The notes: a model not told the origin generated them from the sequence alone. Counted from the first letter of the stretch, positions 51,282-60,588 are shown. The stretch is 64,000 nt of DNA from Erythrobacter sp047872805 (GCF_047872805.1 NZ_JBLQUK010000008.1:62001-126000), one strand, 5' to 3'. Program-made: numbers and translations.

Positions 51282-51478
51282 GGATACTTGCTTTCCTGAT
51301 AGCGAGGCGCGCGCAAATGCTGCCGCGCGGCCAGATAAGAGCGCGCCCAATAGCGGGTGATGCCGGGCACATCAAGCTTGCCCGAAAGCCGGGCCTTACC
51401 GCCTTCGTATTGTGGTTAACCCATTGGCCAGCCCCAATCTGCGATGCTAGGGGCCGCAGCGAAGAGGGAACCCCGCCC

Positions 51479-51880
51479 ATGAAGACCATTCACATCGCGA
51501 TTTTGACCGCATTTGCCGCCGGGATTGCCGCGACCGCGCCCGCCATCGGGAAGCAGGAAAATGCCGCCGCACCTGCGCCCCCATCGGGGGGGATGCTGCG
51601 CACTTTGCCGCACGGCACCTATCAATGCGCGCTGCCCGGCGATGCAGGCGGCGCGGCCTTTGTGGCGGTGGAGGAGCAAGATTTCCGCATCTTCACCGCC
51701 TCGCGCTATGAAACCGCAGACGGCGCGGGCACCTATATCCTGCGCGGCGACGAAGTGACCTTTACCCGCGGCCCGCGCAAGGGAGAGCGCTTTCGTCAAG
51801 TGAGCGAGAACCAATTGCGCAAGCTGAACGCGAACGGCGAAGACAGCGATCTGCTCTGCACAAGGCTGGGATCGGGATAG
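51479..51880 (+). CDS. Exported hypothetical protein
   Basis: 133 residues. Signal peptide MKTIHIAILTAFAAGIAATAPAIG, cleavage perhaps after AIG. The mature part has a tidy beta-rich pattern (LPHGTYQCALPGDAGGAAFVAVEEQDFRIF, TYILRGDEVTFTRGPRKGERF) and a single disulphide-capable Cys pair (YQC, LLC). No family recognised. Divergent from efp, with GAAGAGGGA upstream; terminates close to thiE. Confidence 0.7.
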   Translation: MKTIHIAILTAFAAGIAATAPAIGKQENAAAPAPPSGGMLRTLPHGTYQCALPGDAGGAAFVAVEEQDFRIFTASRYETADGAGTYILRGDEVTFTRGPRKGERFRQVSENQLRKLNANGEDSDLLCTRLGSG

Positions 51881-51896
51881 GGCTGGCGCGAACAGA

Positions 51897-52553
51897 TCAA
51901 TCGCGGTCAGCAACAGCAGCCCCGCGCTGCATCGCATCGCTAAAAGCCTTGATCGCAGCCGCTTCATCGCTGTTCCAAACCGCGCCCGACACCGCGAGGA
52001 AATCCGCTCCCGCCGCCACCAAAGGCCCACAATTCTGAGGGGTGATGCCGCCGATGGCAACGCAGGGGATTTCGAACAAATTGGCCCAGAATTTGATAAG
52101 TTCAGGCTCCGGCCGCTCGGCATCGCCCTTATCCTTCGTGGAGGAATCAAAGAACGCGCCGAACGCGACATAATCCGCACCAGCCTCACCTGCATCCATC
52201 GCCAGGTGCCGCGATGCGTGGCAAGTCACCCCGATCTGCGCATCTGGCCCCAGTTCGGCGCGCGCTTCGCGGGGGTCGCCGTCGCCCTGCCCCAGATGCA
52301 CACCGTCCGCGCCCAAACGCTTGGCCAGCGCCACACTGTCATTGACGATAAAGGCCACGTCATGCGCCGCACAGATTGCCTGCAATGGCTCTGCAAGGGC
52401 GGCCGCCTCATGCTGATCCAGCCCCTTCACCCTAAACTGAAACGCGGTCACCAACCCTTTGCCAGCGACAAGCGCGCGTTCGAGCCGCTGCGGAAAATCG
52501 CCGCCCACATCGGGTGGGGAAATGAGGTAAAGCTGGGTCGCTATTTCGTTCAT
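51897..52553 (-). CDS. thiE: Thiamine phosphate synthase
   Basis: 218 residues, TIM barrel. Joins HMP-pyrophosphate and thiazole phosphate to thiamine phosphate. Motifs: FQFRVKGLDQHEAAALA, FIVNDSVALAKRLGADGVHLGQGD, IGVTCHASRHLAMDAGEAGADYVAFGAFFDSSTK, and a C-terminal VAIGGITPQNCGPLVAAGADFLAVSG. The start may be at 52553 (MNEIATQL) or 52565; neither has a strong ribosome site. No TPP riboswitch was recognised upstream. Confidence 0.9.
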   Translation of the reverse strand: MNEIATQLYLISPPDVGGDFPQRLERALVAGKGLVTAFQFRVKGLDQHEAAALAEPLQAICAAHDVAFIVNDSVALAKRLGADGVHLGQGDGDPREARAELGPDAQIGVTCHASRHLAMDAGEAGADYVAFGAFFDSSTKDKGDAERPEPELIKFWANLFEIPCVAIGGITPQNCGPLVAAGADFLAVSGAVWNSDEAAAIKAFSDAMQRGAAVADRD

Positions 52554-52681
52554 GGCGCGTCCCATAACGGCGTTAGCGGCTTATGCCAATCGGGCGAACT
52601 GTTCTGGCTTGGCACAGCCGGGATTCGCGCCGCGCTACGCCTTTCGGATCATGGTATATGAAATGTTAAGGAGAGCCCGCC

Positions 52682-53143
52682 ATGATCCGGCCAAAGCGTT
52701 TACCCATGATTGCAACTGCATCCTTGGCGCTGGCCGCGTTGGGTGCCCCGATCACAGCCAATGCTCAATCCGATACCGAGCTGTATGTGGCTGGCCTGAC
52801 ATACGACATTGCGTTTTTCGAACGCGTAACGGTCGGCAGCATCGAACTGACCCCGTTTGGAATCGTGCGCGATCAACGCTGTGCCGATGCCCGGTTCTGC
52901 TACCGCCCCGAAGACATGCGCGTTTCGGTGGTGATGCACGACCGGGAATATCCGTATGAGGTGGTGCTGTTTCTGGGCCGTCCGGTCGAGGTGGATGGCG
53001 GCTATTTGATCCTGCACGATCCGGGCACTCGTCCGCGTGATCGCGGCGCGCTGCAATTGACCGAATACGCTTTGGATATCGAATTTATCCCCGCCCCGCC
53101 AAGGGACCGGCGGTCCCAGCGAGCAGAGCTGCCGCGCCCCTGA
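52682..53143 (+). CDS. Exported hypothetical protein
   Basis: 153 residues. Signal peptide MIRPKRLPMIATASLALAALGAPITANA, cleavage likely after ANA. The mature part (VAGLTYDIAFFERVTVGSIELTPFGIVRDQRCADARFCYRP and RVSVVMHDREYPYEVVLFLGRPVEVDGGYLIL) is beta-rich with two cysteines; no family recognised. AAGGAGAGC precedes the ATG. Convergent with the downstream aldolase. Confidence 0.7.
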   Translation: MIRPKRLPMIATASLALAALGAPITANAQSDTELYVAGLTYDIAFFERVTVGSIELTPFGIVRDQRCADARFCYRPEDMRVSVVMHDREYPYEVVLFLGRPVEVDGGYLILHDPGTRPRDRGALQLTEYALDIEFIPAPPRDRRSQRAELPRP

Positions 53144-53157
53144 TTATCAGGCCCTGA

Positions 53158-54048
53158 TTATCCGGAACAACTCGCTGCGGCGATCTGTTCGATTGCCTTG
53201 CCCAGCACCTGATCAAATTCTGTGTCGGACTGACCCTTGCGCAAGTCTTGTAGAAGGCCGCGGCTGAAACTGGCAATCATTCCTGGGTTCTTGGCGAGCT
53301 GCGCGCAAGCATCGTCGGTTGAAAACCCGCCCGAAAGCGCCACCACGCGCAGCACCTTGGGATGCGCGGTCAAGCTGGTGTAATGGCCGGGACGCGCGGG
53401 GATCGACAGCTTGAGCATGACCTGACGCCCTTCGGGCACGCTATCGAGGCCCTTTTGAAGCGCAGCCAGCAGAATATCCTCACCCTCTGCGCGGTCGCCG
53501 GAAGTGATGTCATATTCAGGTTCGAGCATCGGCATCAGTCCGGCATCGGCGATCTGCGATCCGATCTCGAATTGCTGTGCCACAACCGCAGCAATTCCGT
53601 CTGGATTGGCGGATTTGATGACCGATCGCATTTTCGTGCCGAACATGCCGTTCGCCACCGCTTTTTCGAGCAGCGCGGGCAATTTGTCCATCGGTTGCAT
53701 CAACTGGACACCATCGGATTCGTCCTCAAGCCCCTGATCGACCTTAATAAACGGCACGATCCCGCGCGCTTTCAGCGCATCTGCGGTAGGCTGGCCATCA
53801 ACTTCGCTATCCATCGTCCGTTCGAACAGGATGGCGCCGATCACCTTGCCGCTGCCGAAACAGGGCGAGGTGATGACGCGGGATCGCATGGCATGAATGG
53901 CGGCGAACATCTGATCGTCGCCTGACCACTCGCCGTCATCGACTCCGTATCCGCGCAAAGCCTTTGGCGTGGAGCCTCCCGATTGGTCGAGCGCGGCGAT
54001 AAAGCCCTGGCCGCTGGCAATCCGGGCGGTCATCTGATCATGATTCAT
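53158..54048 (-). CDS. Fructose-bisphosphate aldolase, class I
   Basis: 296 residues, class I (Schiff-base) aldolase. Visible family pattern: GFIAALDQSGGSTPKALRGYG (the DxSxGST phosphate/active-site strand), VPFIKVDQGLED, MFGTKMRSVIK and the candidate Schiff-base lysine in QVMLKLSIPARPGHY, then VALSGGFSTDDAC. Cleaves fructose-1,6-bisphosphate to DHAP and G3P. Last gene of the tkt-gap-pgk operon, 89 bp after the thioesterase gene. Start at 54048 (MNHDQMT) is preferred; an upstream M exists at 54069. Confidence 0.9.
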   Translation of the reverse strand: MNHDQMTARIASGQGFIAALDQSGGSTPKALRGYGVDDGEWSGDDQMFAAIHAMRSRVITSPCFGSGKVIGAILFERTMDSEVDGQPTADALKARGIVPFIKVDQGLEDESDGVQLMQPMDKLPALLEKAVANGMFGTKMRSVIKSANPDGIAAVVAQQFEIGSQIADAGLMPMLEPEYDITSGDRAEGEDILLAALQKGLDSVPEGRQVMLKLSIPARPGHYTSLTAHPKVLRVVALSGGFSTDDACAQLAKNPGMIASFSRGLLQDLRKGQSDTEFDQVLGKAIEQIAAASCSG

Positions 54049-54137
54049 GGCGGAATTGCGCCTTTCCATTATTCGTGAGGGAACGATATGAGCCGCGCTT
54101 TAGCCAGCGTGTAAGGCCCGATCAACCGGGGCGCAAA

Positions 54138-54593
54138 TCACAGCTTTGCAATCCGCCGGATAATCCCCGTAAAGCTTAGTGCCGGTTTGCCATCGGCGGT
54201 GATCAGACCGCGCACAAATATCGTCTTGCCGCCGCCGCGCGTCACCTCTCCGCGCGCCTCGATCAGCGCGCCCGGCCCTGCCGCGCCAAGGAAATCGCCC
54301 GACAGGTTCATCGTCACCGCATTGCCGCCGTCGAGTTCATCGGTGGCGATGGCAAACAGCGCGAAATCGGCAAAGGTCATCAGGCACCCGCCATGCATGA
54401 AGCCCGCCCCGTTCATATGGCGTTGCTCCGCGCGAAAGGCGCTGAGATAGCTGCCGTCATCCTCGCGCCGCATGAAAAACGGGCCGGATCGGGTTTCATA
54501 AGGGTCGTGATTCCAATGGTGCCAGCCAGCAAATTCACCCGCGCGGTTTTCCACCGCATTGCCGTAACCATATTGAGTTGTCGGTTCTGTCAT
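54138..54593 (-). CDS. PaaI-like hotdog-fold thioesterase
   Basis: 151 residues, single hotdog domain. Central motif MHGGCLMTFADFALFAIATDE supplies the family's His-Gly-Gly turn and helix, followed by VTMNLSGDFLGAAGPGALIEARGEVTRGGGKTIFVRGLI. Probably hydrolyses an acyl-CoA (phenylacetyl-CoA-type or short acyl-CoA); substrate unknown. Sits inside the glycolytic operon between the NTF2-like gene and aldolase; whether that is functional coupling is unclear. Confidence 0.82.
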   Translation of the reverse strand: MTEPTTQYGYGNAVENRAGEFAGWHHWNHDPYETRSGPFFMRREDDGSYLSAFRAEQRHMNGAGFMHGGCLMTFADFALFAIATDELDGGNAVTMNLSGDFLGAAGPGALIEARGEVTRGGGKTIFVRGLITADGKPALSFTGIIRRIAKL

Positions 54594-54611
54594 TCTCTCT
54601 GCCCGGTCCCG

Positions 54612-55040
54612 TCAACGCCACAATTGCAGAGCGCGGATCGCGTGGGACATTTCGCCGTCACCCCTCAGCGGCGCAATGCTCCGTTCGGCGAGCTTCCATT
54701 TGCGCTGCACCGCGCCCTTGCGCCATAGATCGGTGAACAGGAAAGCCCCGCTCCAATCCTGTCCATCGACTTTAAGTTCCAACTCTACATGGCCGGAAAA
54801 CCACACCGATTTGTCATATTGCCGCGCGGTCATTTCGTGAAAGCGAAACCCGCCGAGCGCCAGCCTGCCCCGAAGCCCTTCGATCATGCTTGCCCGGTCT
54901 AGCAGCGCAGGCGGCGTGGTGCCGAACATGAACAGGCAATTTGCCGCGACCAGCGATTTGAATTCGCGCAGGTCGCGGTCCATCCAAGCCCGCAGAACGC
55001 GCGTCTCTAACACTTCAAAGAGGGGTTCAAGCGCTGCCAT
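54612..55040 (-). CDS. NTF2/SnoaL-like protein (DUF4440-type)
   Basis: 142 residues, one SnoaL/NTF2-like cone-fold domain: FEVLETRVLRAWMDRDLREFKSLVAANCLFMFG, then SVWFSGHVELELKVDGQDWSGAFLFTDLWRKGAVQRKWKLAERS. Catalytic role cannot be assigned; such proteins range from enzymes to small-molecule binders. ATG is directly adjacent to the pgk stop (TAA-ATG), so the genes are tightly coupled. Confidence 0.75.
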   Translation of the reverse strand: MAALEPLFEVLETRVLRAWMDRDLREFKSLVAANCLFMFGTTPPALLDRASMIEGLRGRLALGGFRFHEMTARQYDKSVWFSGHVELELKVDGQDWSGAFLFTDLWRKGAVQRKWKLAERSIAPLRGDGEMSHAIRALQLWR

Positions 55041-56243
55041 TTACGCCCGCAGCGCTGCAACGCCGGGAAGCTGTTTGCCTTCCATCCATTCAAGAAAAGC
55101 GCCGCCAGCGGTGGACAGATAGCTTACCTCGTCGGTCACGCCCGCCTGCGCCAATGCGGCGACGGTATCACCTCCGCCCGCGACGCTGATGAGCGAGCCT
55201 TCCTGCGTCAGCGCGGCAACGTGGCGGGCGAGTGCCATCGTGGCCGTGTCGAACGGCTCAGTCTCGAACGCACCCAGCGGGCCGTTCCACACCAGCGTTC
55301 GGCACGTCTTGAGCACATCGGCCAGCGCTTCGGTTGCTTGCGGACCAATGTCGAGGATCATCTCGTCCTCAGCGACTTCGTGGACGTTGCAACTCCGCAA
55401 GGATGCCGGGTTGGCGGCAAATTCGCGCGCGACGACCACGTCATAGGGCAGGTGGACGGTGCAGCCCGCGTGATCGGCGGTGTCCAAAATCTTCGAAGCG
55501 GTGCCGGTCAGATCGTGTTCGCACAGGCTTTTGCCCACGCCCACCCCGCGCGCAGCGAGGAAGGTGTTGGCCATGCCGCCGCCGATAATCAGATGCTGGA
55601 CCCGGCCCACCAAATTTTCGAGCACCGCCAGCTTGGTCGAAACCTTGGCCCCGCCGACAACTGCGGCAACCGGCGCCTGAGGATTGCCGAGCGCGACGTC
55701 GAGCGCTTTCAATTCCGCTTCCATCGCGCGGCCCGCATAGGACGGCAGGAAATGGGTGATCCCTTCGGTGGTCGCATGCGCGCGGTGCGCCGCGCTGAAG
55801 GCGTCATTGACGTAGATGTCGCCATGCGCGGCAATCGCCTGAGCCAGGTTCGGGTCGTTGGCTTCCTCGCCCGGCCAGAACCGAGTGTTGTCGAGCAGGC
55901 CGATGTCGCCGCTGCGCAGGATACCGATGGATTGTTCAACCACTGGCCCGGCGATTTCGGGGATGAACATGATTTCCTTGCCCAGCACCGCTTCGACATC
56001 GCCGACCACCATGCTGGTCGAAAGCACACTGGACCGCATGCCCTTTGGCCGTCCGAAATGCGCGAGCAACAGCACTTTTGCGCCCTTGCCCGCGAGTTCC
56101 AGAATGGTTGGCCTGACCGCTTCGACCCGCAAGACGTCGGTGGCGGAGCCATCCTTCATCGGGAGATTGAGATCGACCCGGACCAGCGCCACCTGGCCGG
56201 TCAGGTCAGCAGGCAGATCATCGAGAGTTTTGAAGGCGGCCAT
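55041..56243 (-). CDS. pgk: Phosphoglycerate kinase
   Basis: 400 residues, the normal length. Transfers a phosphate between 1,3-bisphosphoglycerate and ADP. Signatures: VALVRVDLNLPM, VLLLAHFGRPKG, LLDNTRFWPGEE, YVNDAFSAAHRAHATTEGI, and C-terminal nucleotide site with LVWNGPLGAFET and SVAGGGDTVAAL. Operon with gap (14 bp upstream) and the NTF2-like gene. Confidence 0.97.
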   Translation of the reverse strand: MAAFKTLDDLPADLTGQVALVRVDLNLPMKDGSATDVLRVEAVRPTILELAGKGAKVLLLAHFGRPKGMRSSVLSTSMVVGDVEAVLGKEIMFIPEIAGPVVEQSIGILRSGDIGLLDNTRFWPGEEANDPNLAQAIAAHGDIYVNDAFSAAHRAHATTEGITHFLPSYAGRAMEAELKALDVALGNPQAPVAAVVGGAKVSTKLAVLENLVGRVQHLIIGGGMANTFLAARGVGVGKSLCEHDLTGTASKILDTADHAGCTVHLPYDVVVAREFAANPASLRSCNVHEVAEDEMILDIGPQATEALADVLKTCRTLVWNGPLGAFETEPFDTATMALARHVAALTQEGSLISVAGGGDTVAALAQAGVTDEVSYLSTAGGAFLEWMEGKQLPGVAALRA

Positions 56244-56256
56244 TTTGCAAGGTCCC

Positions 56257-57264
56257 TTAAAGGAATTTCGCCATCACTCCAGCGGTGTCGATCATCCGGT
56301 TGGAAAAGCCCCATTCATTGTCATACCAGCTGACCACCCGCGCCAGCTTGCCCTCCATGACCGCAGTTTCGAGGCTGTCGATCGTCGAACTGGCCGGTTG
56401 ATGGTTGAAATCGCTGCTGACCAGCGGTTGATCGGTGTAATCGAGCACGCCCTTCATCGCACCCTCGGCGGCGGCTTTGAGCAGGGCGTTGAGTTCATCG
56501 GCACTGGTGTCGCGGCCCGGCTGGAATACCAGATCGATCAGCGACACATTGGGCGTCGGCACCCGCACGCTCGACCCGTCCAGCTTGCCCGCCAGTTCGG
56601 GCAGCACCAGGCCGACCGCGCGCGCGGCGCCGGTGGTGGTCGGGATCATGCTCTGCGCCCCGCCGCGTGCGCGCCGCAAGTCGCTGTGGATCTGGTCCAG
56701 CATCCGTTGATCGTTGGTGTAGGAATGGATCGTGGTCATGAACCCGCGCTCAATCCCCACCGTGTCATTCAGCACCTTGGCCACCGGCGCGAGGCAATTG
56801 GTGGTGCAACTGGCGTTGGAAACAATCACGTCCTCGGCGCGCAGCACATCATGGTTTACACCGTAGACGATGGTCGCCGAGACATCCTTTGCCGGTGCCG
56901 AGATCAGCACCCGCTTTGCCCCTGCAGTGAGGTGCGGTGCGGCAGCGCCGTGGCTTTGAAAGAAACCGGTGCACTCCAGCACGATATCGACGCCCTGCGC
57001 CGCATGTGGGAGGTTGCCCGGATCGCGCTCCGACGTGACCGCAATCGACTTACCATTGACGATGATCGCATTGCCTTCGACTTCGACTGTGCCGGGAAAG
57101 CGGCCATGGGTCGAATCGTATTGAAACAGCAGCGCGTTCGACTTTGTATCGGCGAGATCGTTGATCGAAACCAGTTCGAGATCGTGATCGCTGCGTTCCA
57201 GAATAGCCCGCGCAACAAGACGGCCGATGCGGCCGAAGCCGTTGATTGCAACTTTGATAGCCAT
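56257..57264 (-). CDS. gap: Glyceraldehyde-3-phosphate dehydrogenase, type I
   Basis: 335 residues. NAD-binding N-terminus AIKVAINGFGRIGRLVARAIL, the catalytic SNASCTTNCLAPVAKVL (active-site Cys) and the C-terminal VSWYDNEWGFSNRM. Makes 1,3-bisphosphoglycerate from G3P. Normal class I length. Second gene of tkt-gap-pgk, 15 bp after tkt. Confidence 0.97.
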   Translation of the reverse strand: MAIKVAINGFGRIGRLVARAILERSDHDLELVSINDLADTKSNALLFQYDSTHGRFPGTVEVEGNAIIVNGKSIAVTSERDPGNLPHAAQGVDIVLECTGFFQSHGAAAPHLTAGAKRVLISAPAKDVSATIVYGVNHDVLRAEDVIVSNASCTTNCLAPVAKVLNDTVGIERGFMTTIHSYTNDQRMLDQIHSDLRRARGGAQSMIPTTTGAARAVGLVLPELAGKLDGSSVRVPTPNVSLIDLVFQPGRDTSADELNALLKAAAEGAMKGVLDYTDQPLVSSDFNHQPASSTIDSLETAVMEGKLARVVSWYDNEWGFSNRMIDTAGVMAKFL

Positions 57265-57279
57265 GAGGGTAAGTCCTAC

Positions 57280-59277
57280 CTAGTTTTTCAATTTATCATG
57301 AATTTTCGGGACAATAGCGTCCGCTGTTAAACCGAAATGCGCGAACAAGTCGCTCGCCGGAGCGGACGCGCCGAATGTGTCGATGCCGATGTTGAGCCCG
57401 CTTCTTCCGGTGTAGCGTTCCCACCCCAGCGTGCTGCCCGCTTCAATCGAAACGATCAGCGTGTCGTCAGGCAGAACATCAGCTTTGTAAGCGCCGGATT
57501 GCGCATCGAACAATTCGGTGCACACCATCGAAACCACATCCGCGCCCACGCCGCTTTCTTCAAGCCGCTCGGCGCATTCCATTGCCAGCGCAACCTCGCT
57601 GCCGCTGGCCGCAATAACCACCTTACGCGCGTTGCTGGCGGCGCGCAGGCGGTATCCGCCCTTCGCACAGCGGTTGCTCGCCCCGGTCCATGCCTCATCG
57701 CCTTCACCGCGCAATTGCGGGAGGTTCTGCCGCGTCAGCGCCAGCACCGATGGCGTTTCAGCCGCGGCCAGCGCCAGCGCCCAGCATTCCGCCGTTTCAA
57801 TCGCGTCGCAGGGGCGGAAGGTGTTGAGATTGGGGATCAGGCGCAGGCTCATCACATGCTCAATCGGCTGATGCGTCGGCCCGTCTTCGCCCAGCCCGAT
57901 GCTGTCATGCGTAAGGACGTAAATCGCCCGGGTTTTTTGCAGCGCCGACAGCCGGATAGCATTGCGGCAATAATCGCTGAAAATCAGGAACGTCCCGCCA
58001 TAGGGCACCACCCCGCCATGCAACGCCATGCCGTTCATCGCCGCGGCCATGCCAAATTCGCGAATGCCGTAATAGACATAGCGGCCCGAATAATCATCCG
58101 CGCTCATCGGCAGTGTCGAAGGCGTCTTGGTGTTGTTCGACCCGGTCAAATCAGCCGATCCGCCAATCATCTGCGGCAAAGCCTCGGTCAGCGGGCCTAG
58201 TGCCATTTCCGATGATTTGCGGGTCGCGACATTCTGCGGCGCTGCGGCGAGTCCGCGGATATGCCCTTCGATGGCCTGCGCGACATGGTCTGCGATATCA
58301 CCCATCTGCGCCTCAAAAGCGGCGCGTTTTGGCGATGTGGAAAGCCGCTGCGCCCACGCGCCATGCGCCGCCGCACCCGCTTCGCCGGTGGCGCGCCAGT
58401 CGATCAGCACCTCTGCAGGCACTTCGAAAGGTGCAGCGTTCCAGCCCAATACCTCACGCGCGGCGGCGATCTCGTCTGCGCCCAGCGGCGCGCCGTGGGT
58501 TGCGCTGGTGCCTTGTTTATTGGGCGCGCCCTTTCCGATCACAGTCTTGCACGCGATCAGCGAGGGGCGCGGATCCGCTTTGGCCATTTCAATAGCGCGG
58601 TCAATGTCATCAAAATCATGGCCATCACAGCTGACGACATGCCACCCGGTCGCTTCATAACGCGCCTTCACATCTTCGCTGGTCGACAAATCGGCGCTGC
58701 CGTCGATCGTGATGTTGTTGTCATCCCACAGCACCATCATCCGGCCCAGATGCAGGTGCCCGGCCAGCCCGATGGCCTCGTGATTGATCCCCTCCATCAG
58801 GCAGCCGTCCCCGGCGATTACCCAGGTGCGGTGATCGACCAGATCATCGCCAAACACTGCATTCAGGTGCCGTTCCGCCATCGCCATGCCGACAGCCATC
58901 GCCAGCCCCTGACCCAGCGGGCCGGTGGTGCATTCCACCCCTTCGAGCAGGAAGTTTTCCGGGTGACCAGCGCAGGGGCTGCCAAGCTTGCGGAAATTGC
59001 GGATGTCATCCATCGTCGGACGCGCATAGCCGGTGAGATGCAGCAGTGAATACATAAGCATCGAGCCGTGCCCGGCGGACAGGACGAAGCGGTCGCGGTC
59101 GGCCCAATCGGGGCGCGCGGGATCAAACTTCACATGCCGCGAAAACAACACGGCGGCGACGTCAGCCATCCCCATTGGCATTCCGGGATGCCCCGAATTG
59201 GCAGCTTGCACAGCGTCCATCGACAGGGCGCGAATGGCGTTGGCCATCGGTTGGAGACGGTCAGCATTGATGCTCAT
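57280..59277 (-). CDS. tkt: Transketolase
   Basis: 665 residues. ThDP enzyme of the pentose phosphate pathway moving two-carbon units between ketoses and aldoses. Conserved sites: AANSGHPGMPMGMADVA, HDSIGLGEDGPTHQPIEH, the ThDP/metal motif GDGCLMEGINHEAIGLAG...WDDNNITIDG, and the phosphate-binding C-terminus. ATG 59277 begins MSINADRL and gives normal length; the longer open frame extends into the intergenic region, with AGGAG upstream. First gene of the glycolytic operon. Confidence 0.96.
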   Translation of the reverse strand: MSINADRLQPMANAIRALSMDAVQAANSGHPGMPMGMADVAAVLFSRHVKFDPARPDWADRDRFVLSAGHGSMLMYSLLHLTGYARPTMDDIRNFRKLGSPCAGHPENFLLEGVECTTGPLGQGLAMAVGMAMAERHLNAVFGDDLVDHRTWVIAGDGCLMEGINHEAIGLAGHLHLGRMMVLWDDNNITIDGSADLSTSEDVKARYEATGWHVVSCDGHDFDDIDRAIEMAKADPRPSLIACKTVIGKGAPNKQGTSATHGAPLGADEIAAAREVLGWNAAPFEVPAEVLIDWRATGEAGAAAHGAWAQRLSTSPKRAAFEAQMGDIADHVAQAIEGHIRGLAAAPQNVATRKSSEMALGPLTEALPQMIGGSADLTGSNNTKTPSTLPMSADDYSGRYVYYGIREFGMAAAMNGMALHGGVVPYGGTFLIFSDYCRNAIRLSALQKTRAIYVLTHDSIGLGEDGPTHQPIEHVMSLRLIPNLNTFRPCDAIETAECWALALAAAETPSVLALTRQNLPQLRGEGDEAWTGASNRCAKGGYRLRAASNARKVVIAASGSEVALAMECAERLEESGVGADVVSMVCTELFDAQSGAYKADVLPDDTLIVSIEAGSTLGWERYTGRSGLNIGIDTFGASAPASDLFAHFGLTADAIVPKIHDKLKN

Positions 59278-59515
59278 GGCGCGCAAAGGCTCCTGTTGGG
59301 ACACGCCGGGCGGCGCGGTCTGCGCGGATTCCGCGCTCGATTCGATCCCTTGGAAAAGGGTGCGCAATGCCCTTGCCGAGCCGCCCCCGCGAGGTCAACA
59401 CTTGGACCGCTCGGTTCGATTGCGCAGCGTCATTTGCCGTTAGACGAGAGCACTTATCAACAGGTCCATCCAAGGCTTTGCGAAACGGTGCCAATTTGGT
59501 ATTTCCCCTGTCACA

Positions 59516-59758
59516 ATGAGCGTAGTTCGCATCGATCAGGCGATGGCACGCATCAACGCCGCTTTGGCGCGGATCGACGCCGCACGTTTGCAAAATCTTG
59601 CAGCAAAGCCGGAACCAGCCAATTCCGAAACAGTCAGCGCAGAAGGCCCCGGCTCCGCCCGGGTCATGGCGTTGGTCAATGCGCATGAGAAATTGCGTGA
59701 AGAAGTGGCTGATACGATTGGCGAACTCGATGCCCTGATAGAGGAACTCAAAGGGTGA
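59516..59758 (+). CDS. ZauP-like coiled-coil protein upstream of zapA
   Basis: 80 residues, almost entirely helical with an N-terminal amphipathic helix (AMARINAALARIDAARLQNL) and a C-terminal coiled coil (LVNAHEKLREEVADTIGELDALIEELKG). Ends 10 bp before zapA. In Caulobacter the gene in this position encodes ZauP, which bridges ZapA and the Z-ring; identity here is inferred from size, coiled-coil nature and position, not from a clear homology match. Confidence 0.6.
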   Translation: MSVVRIDQAMARINAALARIDAARLQNLAAKPEPANSETVSAEGPGSARVMALVNAHEKLREEVADTIGELDALIEELKG

Positions 59759-59768
59759 GCGCCGCACC

Positions 59769-60335
59769 ATGAGCAAGGTCAGAATCAAGGTCGGGCCGAT
59801 GAATTATTCCATCGCCTGCGGTCCGGGAGAGGAAGAGCAGGTGTCCCGGCTCGGTGCGCTGATCGATGAACATTACGCCCGGCTTGGCGATGCCCGCGCC
59901 CCGCTGGAGGCGCAGAATGTGGTGTTTGCCGCGCTGTTCATGGCCGACGAACTGGCCGAAGCGCGCACCGCTGCGAACCAGGCTCGCGCCGAATTGACCG
60001 AAGCGCGACAGGAATTGCAACACGCCAAAGACGATGCCGCCAACGCCCTGCGCAAGGCGATCAGCCAGACCGATGAACACCTCGAAAAAGCTGGCGGCAA
60101 GAAGGCCGAACTGCTCGCCGAAATCGAAACCCTGCGCAAGGCGGAGGAGCGCGCGCGCAAGGACAATGCAGCGCTCAAGGCCGAGGTAGCCGAATTGCAG
60201 GACCGCGCGCGCCATCAACACGATCTGTTCGGCGGCCCAGCCGAAGATGCCGCTCTGTCACTGGCGCTTGCAGAAAAGCTCGAAGCGCTGGCCGTCCGGG
60301 TCGAAGCCGCAGCGAGCGGGATCGAGGCGCAATAA
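59769..60335 (+). CDS. zapA: Cell-division protein ZapA
   Basis: 188 residues, longer than classic ~110-residue ZapA. The N-terminal ~100 residues fit ZapA: VRIKVGPMNYSIACGPGEEEQVSRLGALIDEHYARL. The C-terminal half adds a long Glu/Ala/Lys coiled coil (LRKAEERARKDNAALKAEVAELQDRARHQ) common in alphaproteobacterial ZapA. Promotes FtsZ filament bundling. Strong context: ZauP-like gene upstream and 6S RNA plus ygfA-like gene downstream. Confidence 0.88.
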   Translation: MSKVRIKVGPMNYSIACGPGEEEQVSRLGALIDEHYARLGDARAPLEAQNVVFAALFMADELAEARTAANQARAELTEARQELQHAKDDAANALRKAISQTDEHLEKAGGKKAELLAEIETLRKAEERARKDNAALKAEVAELQDRARHQHDLFGGPAEDAALSLALAEKLEALAVRVEAAASGIEAQ

Positions 60336-60419
60336 TCGCTGGCTTTAGCGGGCATGGCTTGCACAGGGGTCAGCGGCGCACTAAGTCCATTGGCGGCGGG
60401 ACTGCTCGGCACGAGCCAT

Positions 60420-60560
60420 CGAAAATCCCTGGGGCTATAAGCAATCCTCGGGAGCTGTCCCTTCCTGGGTTCACGGGCCAATGCGTTCTTTCGGGAACGG
60501 ACCCCTGGGATTCGGGTAAACGGCGCCCACCTGACTCTTCGGCGTCAGAGGATTTCCCGG
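60420..60560 (+). ncRNA. ssrS: 6S RNA candidate
   Basis: Lies between zapA and the 5-formyl-THF cyclo-ligase, the conserved location of ssrS in proteobacteria. The stretch has a 5'/3' closing pairing AAATCC (60423-60428) with GGATTT (60550-60555), an alternative long pairing AATCCCTGGGG/CCCCTGGGATT (60424-60434 with 60502-60512), and small hairpins (GTTC/GAAC at 60485-60498, CTGAC/GTCAG at 60531-60548). Product would mimic an open promoter and bind housekeeping RNA polymerase. Exact ends are uncertain; a covariance search was not run. Confidence 0.6.
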
Positions 60561-60588
60561 CACCGACCCATAGTGGTTCCGTCACTCC

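Noticed and set aside
51897..52681. TPP riboswitch upstream of thiE
   Set aside because: The ~115-bp gap has none of the conserved THI-box strings that I recognise.
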